DNA of 28,061 nucleotides from positions 1-28,061 of the forward strand of contig PASO01000065.1 in assembly GCA_002712135.1 (NCBI GenBank), in the 5' to 3' direction. Of this stretch, positions 8,241-15,839 are shown in pieces (positions within the stretch are counted from its first letter, which is position 1; each line of letters opens with the position of its first letter). The notes under the pieces were generated by a model. It was not told where the DNA came from. It saw only the letters and a program-made list of their open reading frames with translations, and did not search any database. Origin of the DNA: Gammaproteobacteria bacterium (lineage in GTDB: Bacteria; Pseudomonadota; Gammaproteobacteria; Pseudomonadales; Azotimanducaceae). A program made the translations under genes and the position numbers.

Positions 8241-9521
8241 TTATTCGTAGTTTTGACCCGAACAGGCACCGCTCTTGACGTTGTAGTTCCCACAAGACAA
8301 AGGAGCCTGCCAGTCAGCAGTAATGTCCATCGACCCCGGCAAGAAATCGGACCAGGCATCACCAGGTACGGTACCCGGCGTCTGCCAGACTGTATCGAAC
8401 TGTCCGTCGTCCTGAATCTCACCAATTAAGACTGGCTTGGTAATGTGATGGTTTGGCATCATCGTAGCCAGGCCACCGGAAAGATTAGGAACAGCGACGC
8501 CGATGATGGCATCCTGAACCTGACTAGAATCTGTAGTGCCGGCCTTCTTAACCGCCTCTACCCACATCTTGAATCCAATATAGTGCGCTTCCATAGGGTC
8601 GTTAGTGACTCGATCTTCATCATCGATAAACTCAAGCCAGCTATCGATAAAATCATCGTTAACTTCCGCATCGACACTCATGAAATAGTTCCAAGCAGCA
8701 AGGTGACCTACCAACGGACCGGCATCAATTCCAGAAAGCTCTTCTTCACCGACCGAAAACGCGATAACCGGAATATCCTCAGCGGAAACTCCCTGGTTAC
8801 CCAGTTCTTTGTAAAAAGGCACGTTAGCATCACCATTAATCGTTGATACAACAGCAGTCTTCTTACCCGCTGAACCGAATTTTTTGATATCTGCGACAAT
8901 TGACTGCCAGTCGGCATGGCCAAAGGGCGTGTAATTAATCATGATGTCCTTGTCAGTTACACCCTTCGCCTTGAGATACGCCTTAAGAATCTTGTTGGTA
9001 GTTCTTGGGTATACGTAATCGGTCCCGGCAAGTACCCATCGTTCAGCACCAACCTCATTCATCAGATAATCAACGGCAGGAATCGCTTGCTGATTGGGCG
9101 CAGCACCAGTGTAGAAAACATTTTTTGAAGATTCCTCACCTTCATACTGTACGGGATAAAATAAGAGGCCGTTCAATTCTTCAAAAACTGGTAGAACAGA
9201 CTTCCGTGAAACTGAGGTCCAGCAACCAAAAACTACGTCGACCTTTTCCTTCTCTATCAGTTCACGAGCTTTTTCTGCAAACAAGGGCCAATTGGAGGCA
9301 GGGTCAACGACCACAGCCTCCAGCTTTTTGCCCAGTAAACCACCGGCAGTATTTTGCTCCTCAATCATCATCAAAATAGTGTCTTTCAATGTGGTCTCAC
9401 TAATGGCCATCGTGCCCGATAGTGAGTGTAATACACCAACCTTAATAGTATCAGCGGCTGCCCAAGTCGCACTGAAGCTTAAAACCACCACTGCGCAAAC
9501 TTTTGTTAGTTGTCTAAACAT
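8241..9521 (-). CDS. urtA: Urea ABC transporter substrate-binding protein UrtA
   Basis: Periplasmic urea receptor of the UrtABCDE importer, 426 residues. A Sec signal peptide (MFRQLTKVCAVVVLSFSATW-AAA, cleavage near residue 23) is followed by DTIKVGVLHSLSGTMAISE, the standard UrtA mature start. Other signatures are FGCWTSVSRKSVLPVFEE, LFYPVQYEGEESSKNVFYTG, GTDYVYPRTTNKILKAYL and MEAHYIGFKMWVEAV. The C-terminus keeps the paired cysteines (SCGNYNVKSGAC), probably a disulfide. It is the first gene of the operon. The ATG at 9521 is preceded by GGAGG at 9526-9530, and a sigma-54 promoter match lies just upstream, so induction under nitrogen limitation is likely. The length and motifs separate it from amino-acid-binding LivJ/K proteins. 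Confidence 0.97.
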   Translation of the reverse strand: MFRQLTKVCAVVVLSFSATWAAADTIKVGVLHSLSGTMAISETTLKDTILMMIEEQNTAGGLLGKKLEAVVVDPASNWPLFAEKARELIEKEKVDVVFGCWTSVSRKSVLPVFEELNGLLFYPVQYEGEESSKNVFYTGAAPNQQAIPAVDYLMNEVGAERWVLAGTDYVYPRTTNKILKAYLKAKGVTDKDIMINYTPFGHADWQSIVADIKKFGSAGKKTAVVSTINGDANVPFYKELGNQGVSAEDIPVIAFSVGEEELSGIDAGPLVGHLAAWNYFMSVDAEVNDDFIDSWLEFIDDEDRVTNDPMEAHYIGFKMWVEAVKKAGTTDSSQVQDAIIGVAVPNLSGGLATMMPNHHITKPVLIGEIQDDGQFDTVWQTPGTVPGDAWSDFLPGSMDITADWQAPLSCGNYNVKSGACSGQNYE

Positions 9522-9563
9522 CTGTCCTCCAAATCGAACGCCATTTTTGTTTGATAGGAGTAG

Positions 9564-9579
9564 TGCAATAACTGAGCCA
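9564..9579 (-). promoter_or_regulatory. Probable sigma-54 (-24/-12) promoter of the urt-ure operon
   Basis: The minus strand reads TGGCTCAGTTATTGCA, against the consensus TGGCACG-N4-TTGCA. It has the invariant GG and GC separated by exactly 10 bases, TTGCA at -12 and a pyrimidine before TGGC. Transcription would start near 9553, leaving about 32 bases before the urtA ATG with the GGAGG ribosome site inside it. Sigma-54 control fits nitrogen-regulated urea uptake. No experiment supports it here. Confidence 0.72.
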
Positions 9580-9616
9580 GAATAATGGCCCTAAAAGAGC
9601 ACTTATTGTATGAAAC

Positions 9617-9633
9617 TGCACATATATGGGGAT
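9617..9633. promoter_or_regulatory. Candidate NtrC-binding dyad, proximal
   Basis: The plus strand reads TGCACATATATGGGGAT. The left half matches the NtrC consensus TGCAC, while the right half is weak; about 8 of 12 informative bases agree with TGCACC-N5-GGTGCA. Its centre lies about 72 bases upstream of the predicted urtA transcription start. Confidence 0.35.
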
Positions 9634-9647
9634 TCAGGAGTTTAATA

Positions 9648-9664
9648 CGCACTATATTAGTTCA
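9648..9664. promoter_or_regulatory. Candidate NtrC-binding dyad, distal
   Basis: The plus strand reads CGCACTATATTAGTTCA, with about 8 of 12 informative bases matching the NtrC dyad. Its centre is 31 bases from the proximal candidate, close to three helical turns and similar to the paired enhancer sites of enteric glnA. It sits about 103 bases upstream of the predicted start, a usual enhancer distance. Confidence 0.35.
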
Positions 9665-9703
9665 CTCTAGATCAATACTGAGTTATTGCCAGTTCTGCAT
9701 CAA

Positions 9704-10020
9704 TTATTTTTTAACGCGGGTCCTACCATCACGAAAGGTAAAAAGATCAGAACATTCGACTTCCAGTCTGGTTTCATCGGGCCTCATGGCACCTGTTGGT
9801 CCATTCCTAACAACCACGATTTACATCACCAAAATAGCTCGCGTGCTCGAGTGAAATATCCGGCAAGTCAAACCAGATAGATACAAGCCAGCGCTTTACC
9901 GCGTCAAATCCATCAAAACGTGCACCAACTCCCTCTAAACCGCCGGCATTTTCAAGTATGCAGTCCTCGGTTATGTAGGACATAATCAAGCCAATATCAT
10001 GCTCTTACTAAGCGTCTGAA
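9704..10020 (-). pseudogene. Remnant of an NTF2-like / SnoaL-fold protein gene
   Basis: Three minus-strand pieces line up in order with the small NTF2-like (nuclear transport factor 2, SnoaL-type) family. The first is FRRLVRA (10020-10000). The second, in another frame, is EHDIGLIMSYITEDCILEN with GARFDGFDAVKRWL (10004-9810). The third, in a third frame, is TGAMRPDETRLEVE with DLFTFRDGRTRVKK (9796-9704). The middle piece ends at a TAG (9807-9809) where homologues usually have serine in a GVSEW-like motif. Codons for EWT follow, then a one-base insertion at 9797. A frame change or small loss also occurs near 10000-10005, and the expected KNS-type C-terminus is missing. No ribosome site or intact start is visible. 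The family match is from memory of its motifs, not a search. Confidence 0.7.
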
Positions 10021-10166
10021 TACCGCTGTAGGTGACCTACGACCACAGGTTTTTCTCTTAACGATAGTCAAGACTGCAATCGCCATGCACTAAGATCACC
10101 TCACCACTACCATTTTCTCTTCTTCAGCGGTATGGTTCGATCAGCTTTCTGGCGCTGGAGGGCCCT

Positions 10167-11057
10167 ATGAAACGCTCTTTACTATTTTTCGCACTCTTAG
10201 CACTAACTTCTGCGGTATTAGCAAAAGATGAAGCGGTCTGGATTGACCTTGTGGTTCCGTCGGATTCCCTAGCAATAGGTCGAGCAGATGTTGAGTCAAT
10301 ACTTGATGCCCAGCTTGGAAAAGCTGTACGAAATAATAGAAGAAATACGTACAGCTCAATGAACAAGTTCCTAAACGACGGTTTCGGCCTATCTGTCAAA
10401 AAGTTGCAATATGCCTGGTTCGCATTCTCAGCCTCCCAGGGAGGCATGATGTTTCTACAGGGTGATTTTCAGGAAAAGAAAGTCATAAAGAAGATGCAAC
10501 GCAGAAAAGACTGGGACACGATTGGAATCAAGAACACACTTCAGGTTTCCAACTACAAGAACGATTACGGTGCGCAGCAAACAGCCTCGCTGCTTCGAGA
10601 TGACCTCATCGCGATGGGCTCCAGGGATGTGATGGCAGAAGTACTTGCCAGGTGGCAGCAGGGACCCCAGACGTCGCCGCGACCAGGAGTTATTCAGATC
10701 GTCAATAGCGACGCACAGGTCGCCGCTGTGGTTCTCGACCTGACGCCATTTCAACAAGCTAACCCGACCTACTCGTTGATTAACAACGCGTGGCTTGAGG
10801 GCTATATTGATAATGCTGCGCATATGACAATTAGCGCGGAGTCATTAAACGCTCAGGTAACACAGGGTCTTGAGCAGCTTCTTCGAGGGTTACTAAAGGT
10901 CATACCCAACCGACCGGAATTATTGGCGCAGCCTCTAGCAGTCGAAGCGTTAAAAAACGCCAAGATGCAGCGCGATGGGGCAATACTGAATGTCAGCACA
11001 TCCATCCCAGGGGATTTAGTTATGACTCGTTTCCCCACACAACGGCGAGCGCTATAA
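10167..11057 (+). CDS. Secreted protein of unknown function
   Basis: I do not recognise this 296-residue protein. It starts MKRSLLFFALLALTSAVLAK, a clear Sec signal peptide with probable cleavage after Ala19, so it is likely periplasmic or exported. The mature part has no obvious enzyme motif, membrane segment or lipobox, and its only cysteine-free chain argues against disulfides. A middle section (LQYAWFAFSASQGGMMFLQG then DFQEKKVIKKM) and a later MTISAESLNAQVTQGLEQLL give an alternating strand-helix look. It has a good ribosome site (GGAGG, six bases before the ATG). It is divergent from urtA, and its stop lies 15 bases from the convergent amidohydrolase stop. It probably forms a single-gene transcript. 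Confidence 0.75.
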   Translation: MKRSLLFFALLALTSAVLAKDEAVWIDLVVPSDSLAIGRADVESILDAQLGKAVRNNRRNTYSSMNKFLNDGFGLSVKKLQYAWFAFSASQGGMMFLQGDFQEKKVIKKMQRRKDWDTIGIKNTLQVSNYKNDYGAQQTASLLRDDLIAMGSRDVMAEVLARWQQGPQTSPRPGVIQIVNSDAQVAAVVLDLTPFQQANPTYSLINNAWLEGYIDNAAHMTISAESLNAQVTQGLEQLLRGLLKVIPNRPELLAQPLAVEALKNAKMQRDGAILNVSTSIPGDLVMTRFPTQRRAL

Positions 11058-11072
11058 ATCATCTATCGCGCC

Positions 11073-12776
11073 CTATCTAGCTAAGGGCCCTCTTAGTAGC
11101 TCGCCTGAAGCCGCGCCCGTGTGCTCATTATCACATAATAGAATTTCGCCATTGACAACGGTAGCGAGCAAACCTCTTGCGGTTTGCTTCAAACGCGTTG
11201 CACCGGCAGGAAGATCATTAACAACTTCAGGGAGATTGGGCGCAAAGGAGTCTGGGTCAAAAATTGCCAAATCGCCCGCCATGCCGATCCTCAGCAAACC
11301 CCGATCGTGCAGACCCCACTGCGAAGCAGTATCAAACGTCACGTAGCGCACGGCCTCCTCAAGGCTAAGTGCCTGCTCCTCGCGGACCCACTGACTGAAT
11401 ATATTAGTCTGTAGTGAACTATCCATGATCTGAGATACATGTGCACCAGAATCAGAGAACGTTACAACGGACCGCGGATGCTTCATCATTTCAATAACAT
11501 CAGCATCATCATGATTATTAATGGGCGAGCGAAATAGTGCTTTGAAATTTGTTTCCAGCGCAATATCGATGAAAGCCTCCGCCGGCGTAACACCTCTGCC
11601 CTTGGCGATATCAGCGAGCGAAACGCCCCGCTGCGTCGCATCTGTCATGTGAAATACCCAGTCCCAGTCAGGCGGCATAATAGTGAGACCACTACGCTTA
11701 TGACGAGAACTCACATTACTAGCCTCGGCTATCAGCTTCTCTCTCAGATCAGGATCGGAAAAGCTGATCCGCTGCTCTTCTAGCGGAAGCCTGCGAATAT
11801 CACGCCACACATCCCAGCTATCAAACGGTGTATGTGCTTCAAAGCTGTAAATAATATTTAAAGAGCGGGAGTGAACCTGGGCAAACATCCGGCCGCCGGC
11901 CTCTGCGACTTCGTCCAACAGGTCAAAATAGGAACGCCAAACCTCCGGCGCCTCTCTTTTCGCGAACATTCCCCAAGTGATGGGTACCCCGGACTCAATC
12001 GCCAATGATTTCAGGCGCTGATGATACTCTCGAACATTCTCTGGGTCCCGGCCATGATTTTCTCCGGCAATCTCAAAAATACCAGCACCTGTCTTACCCA
12101 TGGCATTGACAATACGACGAACTTCGTCCCAACCCGCAACGCGACTCGCCACAGGCTTGTGATCCGAAGTCTCGTGGTTTGGTGAGCGGGACGTCGTAAA
12201 CCCGATTGCGCCTGCACGCACCGCCTCCTGAACCATCTGACACATCTGCTCAACTTCCGCTTCTGACGCCTCTTCTTCGAATGCCCTAGCCCCCATGACA
12301 TAGGTGCGCATAGCAGAGTGTCCCACGTACCCAGCGTAGTTAATGCCCTTGGGAAGACTGTCCAGAACATCCAGATACTCCGGAAAGGTTTCCCACCGCC
12401 AGTTGATGCCGGCTAACATCGCTTCTCTGGCGATATCCTCGGCGCGCTCGAGATTACGAAATACAAGATCCGCTTCATCTTCTCTACAAGGCGCCAGAGT
12501 AAATCCACAGTTGCCCATCACCACGGATGTTACTCCGTGATAGCAGGAACAGGAGCCAATAGGGTCCCAAAACACCTGTGCATCCATATGGGTATGACCG
12601 TCAACAAATCCTGGAGCAACCACATGGCCTTCAGCGTCCAGGGTTTCCTTAGCACGTTCATTGATACGGCCTATATGCGCAATCTTGCCATCGGCGATAC
12701 CCACATCAGCCCTAAATCTTGGCGTCCCCGAACCGTCAACTACTGTCCCGTTTTTGACTAAAAGGTCGTAAACCAT
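11073..12776 (-). CDS. N-acyl-D-amino-acid deacylase family amidohydrolase
   Basis: Metal-dependent hydrolase of the D-aminoacylase branch of the amidohydrolase superfamily; such enzymes remove N-acyl groups from D-amino acids or act on related amides. The 567 residues begin MVYDLLVKNGTVVDGSGTPR. The metal motif GHTHMD is at 60-65 (His61, His63), GNCGFTLAPC at 88-97 contains the Cys90 that serves as a metal ligand in D-aminoacylases, and FSDSGAHVSQIMDSS near the C-terminus holds the conserved Asp. The cytoplasmic location follows from the lack of a signal peptide. It is divergent from the yejA-like gene with 79 bases between starts, suggesting shared control and a role in peptide or acyl-amino-acid salvage. 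The exact substrate is not decidable from sequence; many relatives are only annotated as amidohydrolases. Confidence 0.88.
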   Translation of the reverse strand: MVYDLLVKNGTVVDGSGTPRFRADVGIADGKIAHIGRINERAKETLDAEGHVVAPGFVDGHTHMDAQVFWDPIGSCSCYHGVTSVVMGNCGFTLAPCREDEADLVFRNLERAEDIAREAMLAGINWRWETFPEYLDVLDSLPKGINYAGYVGHSAMRTYVMGARAFEEEASEAEVEQMCQMVQEAVRAGAIGFTTSRSPNHETSDHKPVASRVAGWDEVRRIVNAMGKTGAGIFEIAGENHGRDPENVREYHQRLKSLAIESGVPITWGMFAKREAPEVWRSYFDLLDEVAEAGGRMFAQVHSRSLNIIYSFEAHTPFDSWDVWRDIRRLPLEEQRISFSDPDLREKLIAEASNVSSRHKRSGLTIMPPDWDWVFHMTDATQRGVSLADIAKGRGVTPAEAFIDIALETNFKALFRSPINNHDDADVIEMMKHPRSVVTFSDSGAHVSQIMDSSLQTNIFSQWVREEQALSLEEAVRYVTFDTASQWGLHDRGLLRIGMAGDLAIFDPDSFAPNLPEVVNDLPAGATRLKQTARGLLATVVNGEILLCDNEHTGAASGELLRGPLAR

Positions 12777-12781
12777 AGTGT

Positions 12782-12811
12782 TTGCCTAGCAGAATGAACC
12801 TTTACCATAAT
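12782..12811 (+). promoter_or_regulatory. Candidate sigma-70 promoter of the yejABE-like genes
   Basis: TTGCCT (12782-12787) and CATAAT (12806-12811) are separated by 18 bases and match the -35 and -10 consensus at 4 and 5 of 6 positions. They lie in the 79-base divergent gap, about 45 bases before the yejA start. Plausible but short motifs only. Confidence 0.35.
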
Positions 12812-12855
12812 ATTTTTTCTAGACCTAGCACAACCCAGAGGCTAGAGTTCCGCAT

Positions 12856-14706
12856 GTGATGAAAACACTACTTATTCTATTTCTCATCTTTGCATGGTCC
12901 GGCAATAGCTTTTCCACCACATTGGACGGAGTTGTCGGACGGCATGCCATCGCAATGCATGGCGAGGTCAAATACCCAGCCGGATTTAAGCACTTCGATT
13001 ATGCAAACCCTGACGCACTAAAAGGGGGGAGCATACACATGCATAGTATAGGTACTTTTGACTCCTTTAACGGCTTTATCGTAAAGGGTAATCCTGCTAA
13101 TGACGTTGGGCTGATATATAACTCTCTCGCCGCTAGTTCCGCCGATGAGGCACTAAGTCAGTACGGTGAACTGGCTGAAGAAATCTACATGCCCGAAGAT
13201 CGTTCCTGGGTCGCTTTCAAGCTCCGCAACGACGCGCGTTGGCACGATGGTCGAAAGCTATCTGTCGATGATGTTATCTGGACCTTCAACACGCTTCTCA
13301 AAGATGGCTTGCCGTTCTATCGTTTTTACTATGGCAACGTGCAGGAGGTCATCAAGGTTGACGATGACATCGTACGTTTTAACTTCAAACCTGGCGAAAA
13401 TCACGAACTACCATTGATCATTGGGCAACTGGTGGTTCTTCCCCAACATTACTGGGCTGATCGGGATTTCACCAAAACGACACTGGAGCCACCACTTGGA
13501 TCTGGACCATACCGAGTAGCAACGTTCGAACCAGGGCGATCCCTGACCCTGGAACAAGTCCAAGATTACTGGGGAGAAGATCTTGCTGTACACAAAGGTC
13601 AGTTCAACTTTGGCGAGATTCGTATCGACTACTACCGAGATAGTGATATCGCGTTAGAAGCCTTTAAATCAGGTGAATATGACTACCGACGAGAGCAATC
13701 AGCCAAAAACTGGGCAACCGGATACGATGTACCAGCAGTGAAAAACGGATTAATCGTCAAGCGAAAATTCGATCACAACCGTACAGCAGGTATGCAGGGA
13801 TTTGTTTACAACTCGCGCCGCAAGATTTTTAGTGACATCCGGGTCCGGCAGGCGCTCACCTACGCGTTTGATTTTGAGTGGTCAAATCAAAACCTCTTTT
13901 ATAATCAGTACGCCCGATCCCGTAGTTATTTTGACAATTCGGAACTCTCGGCAACGGGTCTACCAGGTAACGACGAACTTAAATTCCTAGAGCCTTTGAA
14001 AGATCTGTTGCCAGCCGAGGTGTTTACAACGGTCTATGAACCGCCGAAGGGCGGAGGACCGCGCCCGATGCGTGGAAACCTAAGAACTGCAAGCAAACTA
14101 CTTAGCGAGGCGGGATGGATTATTCGAGACGGGAAACGCGTAAACAAAGAAACGGACAAGCCCCTTACCTTTGAAGTTATGCTGGCAAGCCCAAGCTGGG
14201 AGCGTACGGTTCTTCCCTATGGCAGGAACCTCGAGAAACTAGGCGTGGAACTTACCGTCCGCACAGTTGACACATCCCAATATCGCCAGCGTCTCGACAC
14301 CTATGACTTTGACATGATTGTCCATGTATTCGGCCAATCGCTATCCCCGGGGAACGAGCAGCGATCTTTTTGGGGTTCTGAATCTGCTGATCTCGAAGGT
14401 GGAAGAAACTACATTGGTATAAATGATCCAGCTATCGACGCGTTAATTGAACACGTGATCGAGGCGCAAGATCGCAGTGAATTGGTTGCAGCAACTCGAG
14501 CTCTGGACCGCGCACTACAGTGGGGTCACTGGGTTATTCCGCATTGGCATGCCACCTATGATCGGGTTGCCTATTGGAACAAATTTAGTCAACCAGCTAT
14601 AACACCTTCCAGTGGATTTCAGCTTCTCTACTGGTGGGTTGACCCTGCTAAGGCTCCCGCCCTCGACAACAGGTTGGAATCAGAGGTACGAAGCCCGGAT
14701 CGCTAA
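12856..14706 (+). CDS. yejA: Peptide ABC transporter substrate-binding protein, YejA-like
   Basis: Extracytoplasmic solute-binding protein (family 5, DppA/OppA type) for the following permeases; in E. coli YejABEF imports short peptides and microcin C. It has 616 residues. A signal peptide (MKTLLILFLIFAWSGNSFS) precedes HAIAMHGEVKYPAGFKHFDY and ANPDALKGGSIHMHSIGTFD, the characteristic YejA N-terminus. Family-5 features follow: WVAFKLRNDARWHDGRKLSV, LGSGPYRVATFEPGRSLTLE, VRQALTYAFDFEW and, near the end, YYWNKF-type and GHWVIPHWHATYDRVAYW stretches. Start choice is between GTG 12856 and ATG 12859; a weak TAGAG site suits the first slightly better. It is 23 bases ahead of the permease gene. Confidence 0.9.
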   Translation: MMKTLLILFLIFAWSGNSFSTTLDGVVGRHAIAMHGEVKYPAGFKHFDYANPDALKGGSIHMHSIGTFDSFNGFIVKGNPANDVGLIYNSLAASSADEALSQYGELAEEIYMPEDRSWVAFKLRNDARWHDGRKLSVDDVIWTFNTLLKDGLPFYRFYYGNVQEVIKVDDDIVRFNFKPGENHELPLIIGQLVVLPQHYWADRDFTKTTLEPPLGSGPYRVATFEPGRSLTLEQVQDYWGEDLAVHKGQFNFGEIRIDYYRDSDIALEAFKSGEYDYRREQSAKNWATGYDVPAVKNGLIVKRKFDHNRTAGMQGFVYNSRRKIFSDIRVRQALTYAFDFEWSNQNLFYNQYARSRSYFDNSELSATGLPGNDELKFLEPLKDLLPAEVFTTVYEPPKGGGPRPMRGNLRTASKLLSEAGWIIRDGKRVNKETDKPLTFEVMLASPSWERTVLPYGRNLEKLGVELTVRTVDTSQYRQRLDTYDFDMIVHVFGQSLSPGNEQRSFWGSESADLEGGRNYIGINDPAIDALIEHVIEAQDRSELVAATRALDRALQWGHWVIPHWHATYDRVAYWNKFSQPAITPSSGFQLLYWWVDPAKAPALDNRLESEVRSPDR

Positions 14707-14729
14707 CTAATTTGTCCGGACCCTAAACA

Positions 14730-15839
14730 ATGTATCCCTACATTCTCCGTCGTTTACTGCTGATAGTGCCAACACTATTCGGCATCATGGTCATCAATTT
14801 CATCGTCATCCAGTTCGTACCCGGTGGTCCGGTTGAACAGATGATTGCTCAGTTGACCGGGGACGATGTGGCCGCCACGGCTCGCTTTGGTGGAGGAACA
14901 ACGCAGGAAGCAGGCGACACCTCCCAACGACCAGACATAGGCTCTGAATCCACTTCGCGCTACCGAGGAGCACAAGGTTTACCACCTGATCTTATCCTTG
15001 AAATCGAACAGCAGTTTGGACTCGACAAGCCAGCGTACGAGAGGTTCATCATCATGATGGGCAACTACGTTCGTTTCGATTTTGGTGATAGCTACTTCCA
15101 GGATCGCTCAGTAGCCCAGTTGCTTATTGATAAATTACCTGTATCGATCTCCCTTGGACTATGGACAACCTTACTGGTTTATCTCATCTCTATTCCTCTG
15201 GGTGTTGCAAAGTCGGTAAGGGACGGTTCACGCTTTGACGTGTGGACTTCTGGTCTAGTGATATTTGGCAATGCAGTACCAGGTTTCTTGTTCGCTATTT
15301 TGCTAATCATCCTGTTTGCCGGAGGTCGATATCTGGACCTTTTTCCGCTGCGTGGACTTTTTTCAACGGGATGGGAAGACCTGCACTGGTACGAGCAAAT
15401 AAAGGATTATTTCTGGCACCTGACATTGCCACTACTCAGCATGGTCATCGGCGGCTTTGCTGGACTTACAATGTTAACCAAGAACTCGTTTCTCGAAGAG
15501 ATCAACAAACAATACGTTATTACTGCGCGAGCAAAAGGGTTGACTGAACGACGCATGCTTTACGGTCATGTATTTAGAAACGCGATGTTAATCGTCATTG
15601 CCGGATTTCCGTCAGCATTCATCGGTATTTTCTTCACCGGCTCTCTCTTAACCGAGGTAATTTTTTCACTCGATGGTATTGGGCTGTTGGGTTTTGAAGC
15701 GGCACTCACCAGGGATTACCCGGTGATGTTTGGCACGTTATTCTTATTCACCCTGCTCGGACTAGTCATGGGCATTATCAGCGACGTGATGTACCACCTG
15801 GTGGATCCGCGTATCGATTTTGAAACGCGAGAAACCTGA
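14730..15839 (+). CDS. yejB: Peptide ABC transporter permease, YejB-like
   Basis: Inner-membrane permease of the DppB/OppB class, 369 residues. The N-terminal helix (MYPYILRRLLLIVPTLFGIM) and the proline-rich VIQFVPGGPVEQM are typical. A long periplasmic loop containing SRYRGAQGLPPDLILEIEQQ and FGLDKP is specific to YejB. The cytoplasmic EAA-type coupling loop is at about 264-290 (ITARAKGLTERRMLYGHVFR). DGIGLLGFEAALTRDYPVMF near the C-terminus is shared by DppB relatives. It is expected to pair with the next gene; its stop overlaps that gene's ATG (TGATG). An ATPase is required for function but is not encoded nearby. Confidence 0.9.
   Translation: MYPYILRRLLLIVPTLFGIMVINFIVIQFVPGGPVEQMIAQLTGDDVAATARFGGGTTQEAGDTSQRPDIGSESTSRYRGAQGLPPDLILEIEQQFGLDKPAYERFIIMMGNYVRFDFGDSYFQDRSVAQLLIDKLPVSISLGLWTTLLVYLISIPLGVAKSVRDGSRFDVWTSGLVIFGNAVPGFLFAILLIILFAGGRYLDLFPLRGLFSTGWEDLHWYEQIKDYFWHLTLPLLSMVIGGFAGLTMLTKNSFLEEINKQYVITARAKGLTERRMLYGHVFRNAMLIVIAGFPSAFIGIFFTGSLLTEVIFSLDGIGLLGFEAALTRDYPVMFGTLFLFTLLGLVMGIISDVMYHLVDPRIDFETRET

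Larger units (their letters stand above)
9522..10166. other. Intergenic region between urtA and the secreted-protein gene
   Basis: This is the only stretch over 300 bases without an intact gene. Its left part (about 9530-9665) holds the urtA ribosome site, a sigma-54 promoter match and two NtrC-like dyads. The middle (9704-10020) holds a decayed NTF2-like gene on the minus strand. The right part (10021-10166) has a small perfect hyphenated palindrome, GTAGGTGACCTAC at 10028-10040, and the GGAGG ribosome site of the next gene. I see no convincing sigma-70 promoter there, and no RNA gene. Confidence 0.7.

Noticed and set aside
9807..9989. 60-residue minus-strand ORF as an intact small gene
   Set aside because: It is the middle fragment of the broken NTF2-like gene; homology continues past both ends in other frames, and its start would be a TTG without a ribosome site.
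10124..10447. Minus-strand ORF of 107 residues opposite the secreted-protein gene
   Set aside because: It overlaps a real coding frame with signal peptide and ribosome site; the shadow has neither.
11070..11088. Possible bidirectional terminator (GCCCT-N9-AGGGC) between the convergent genes
   Set aside because: Only 5 pairs with a 9-base loop and no U-tract on either strand; it lies partly inside the amidohydrolase coding sequence.
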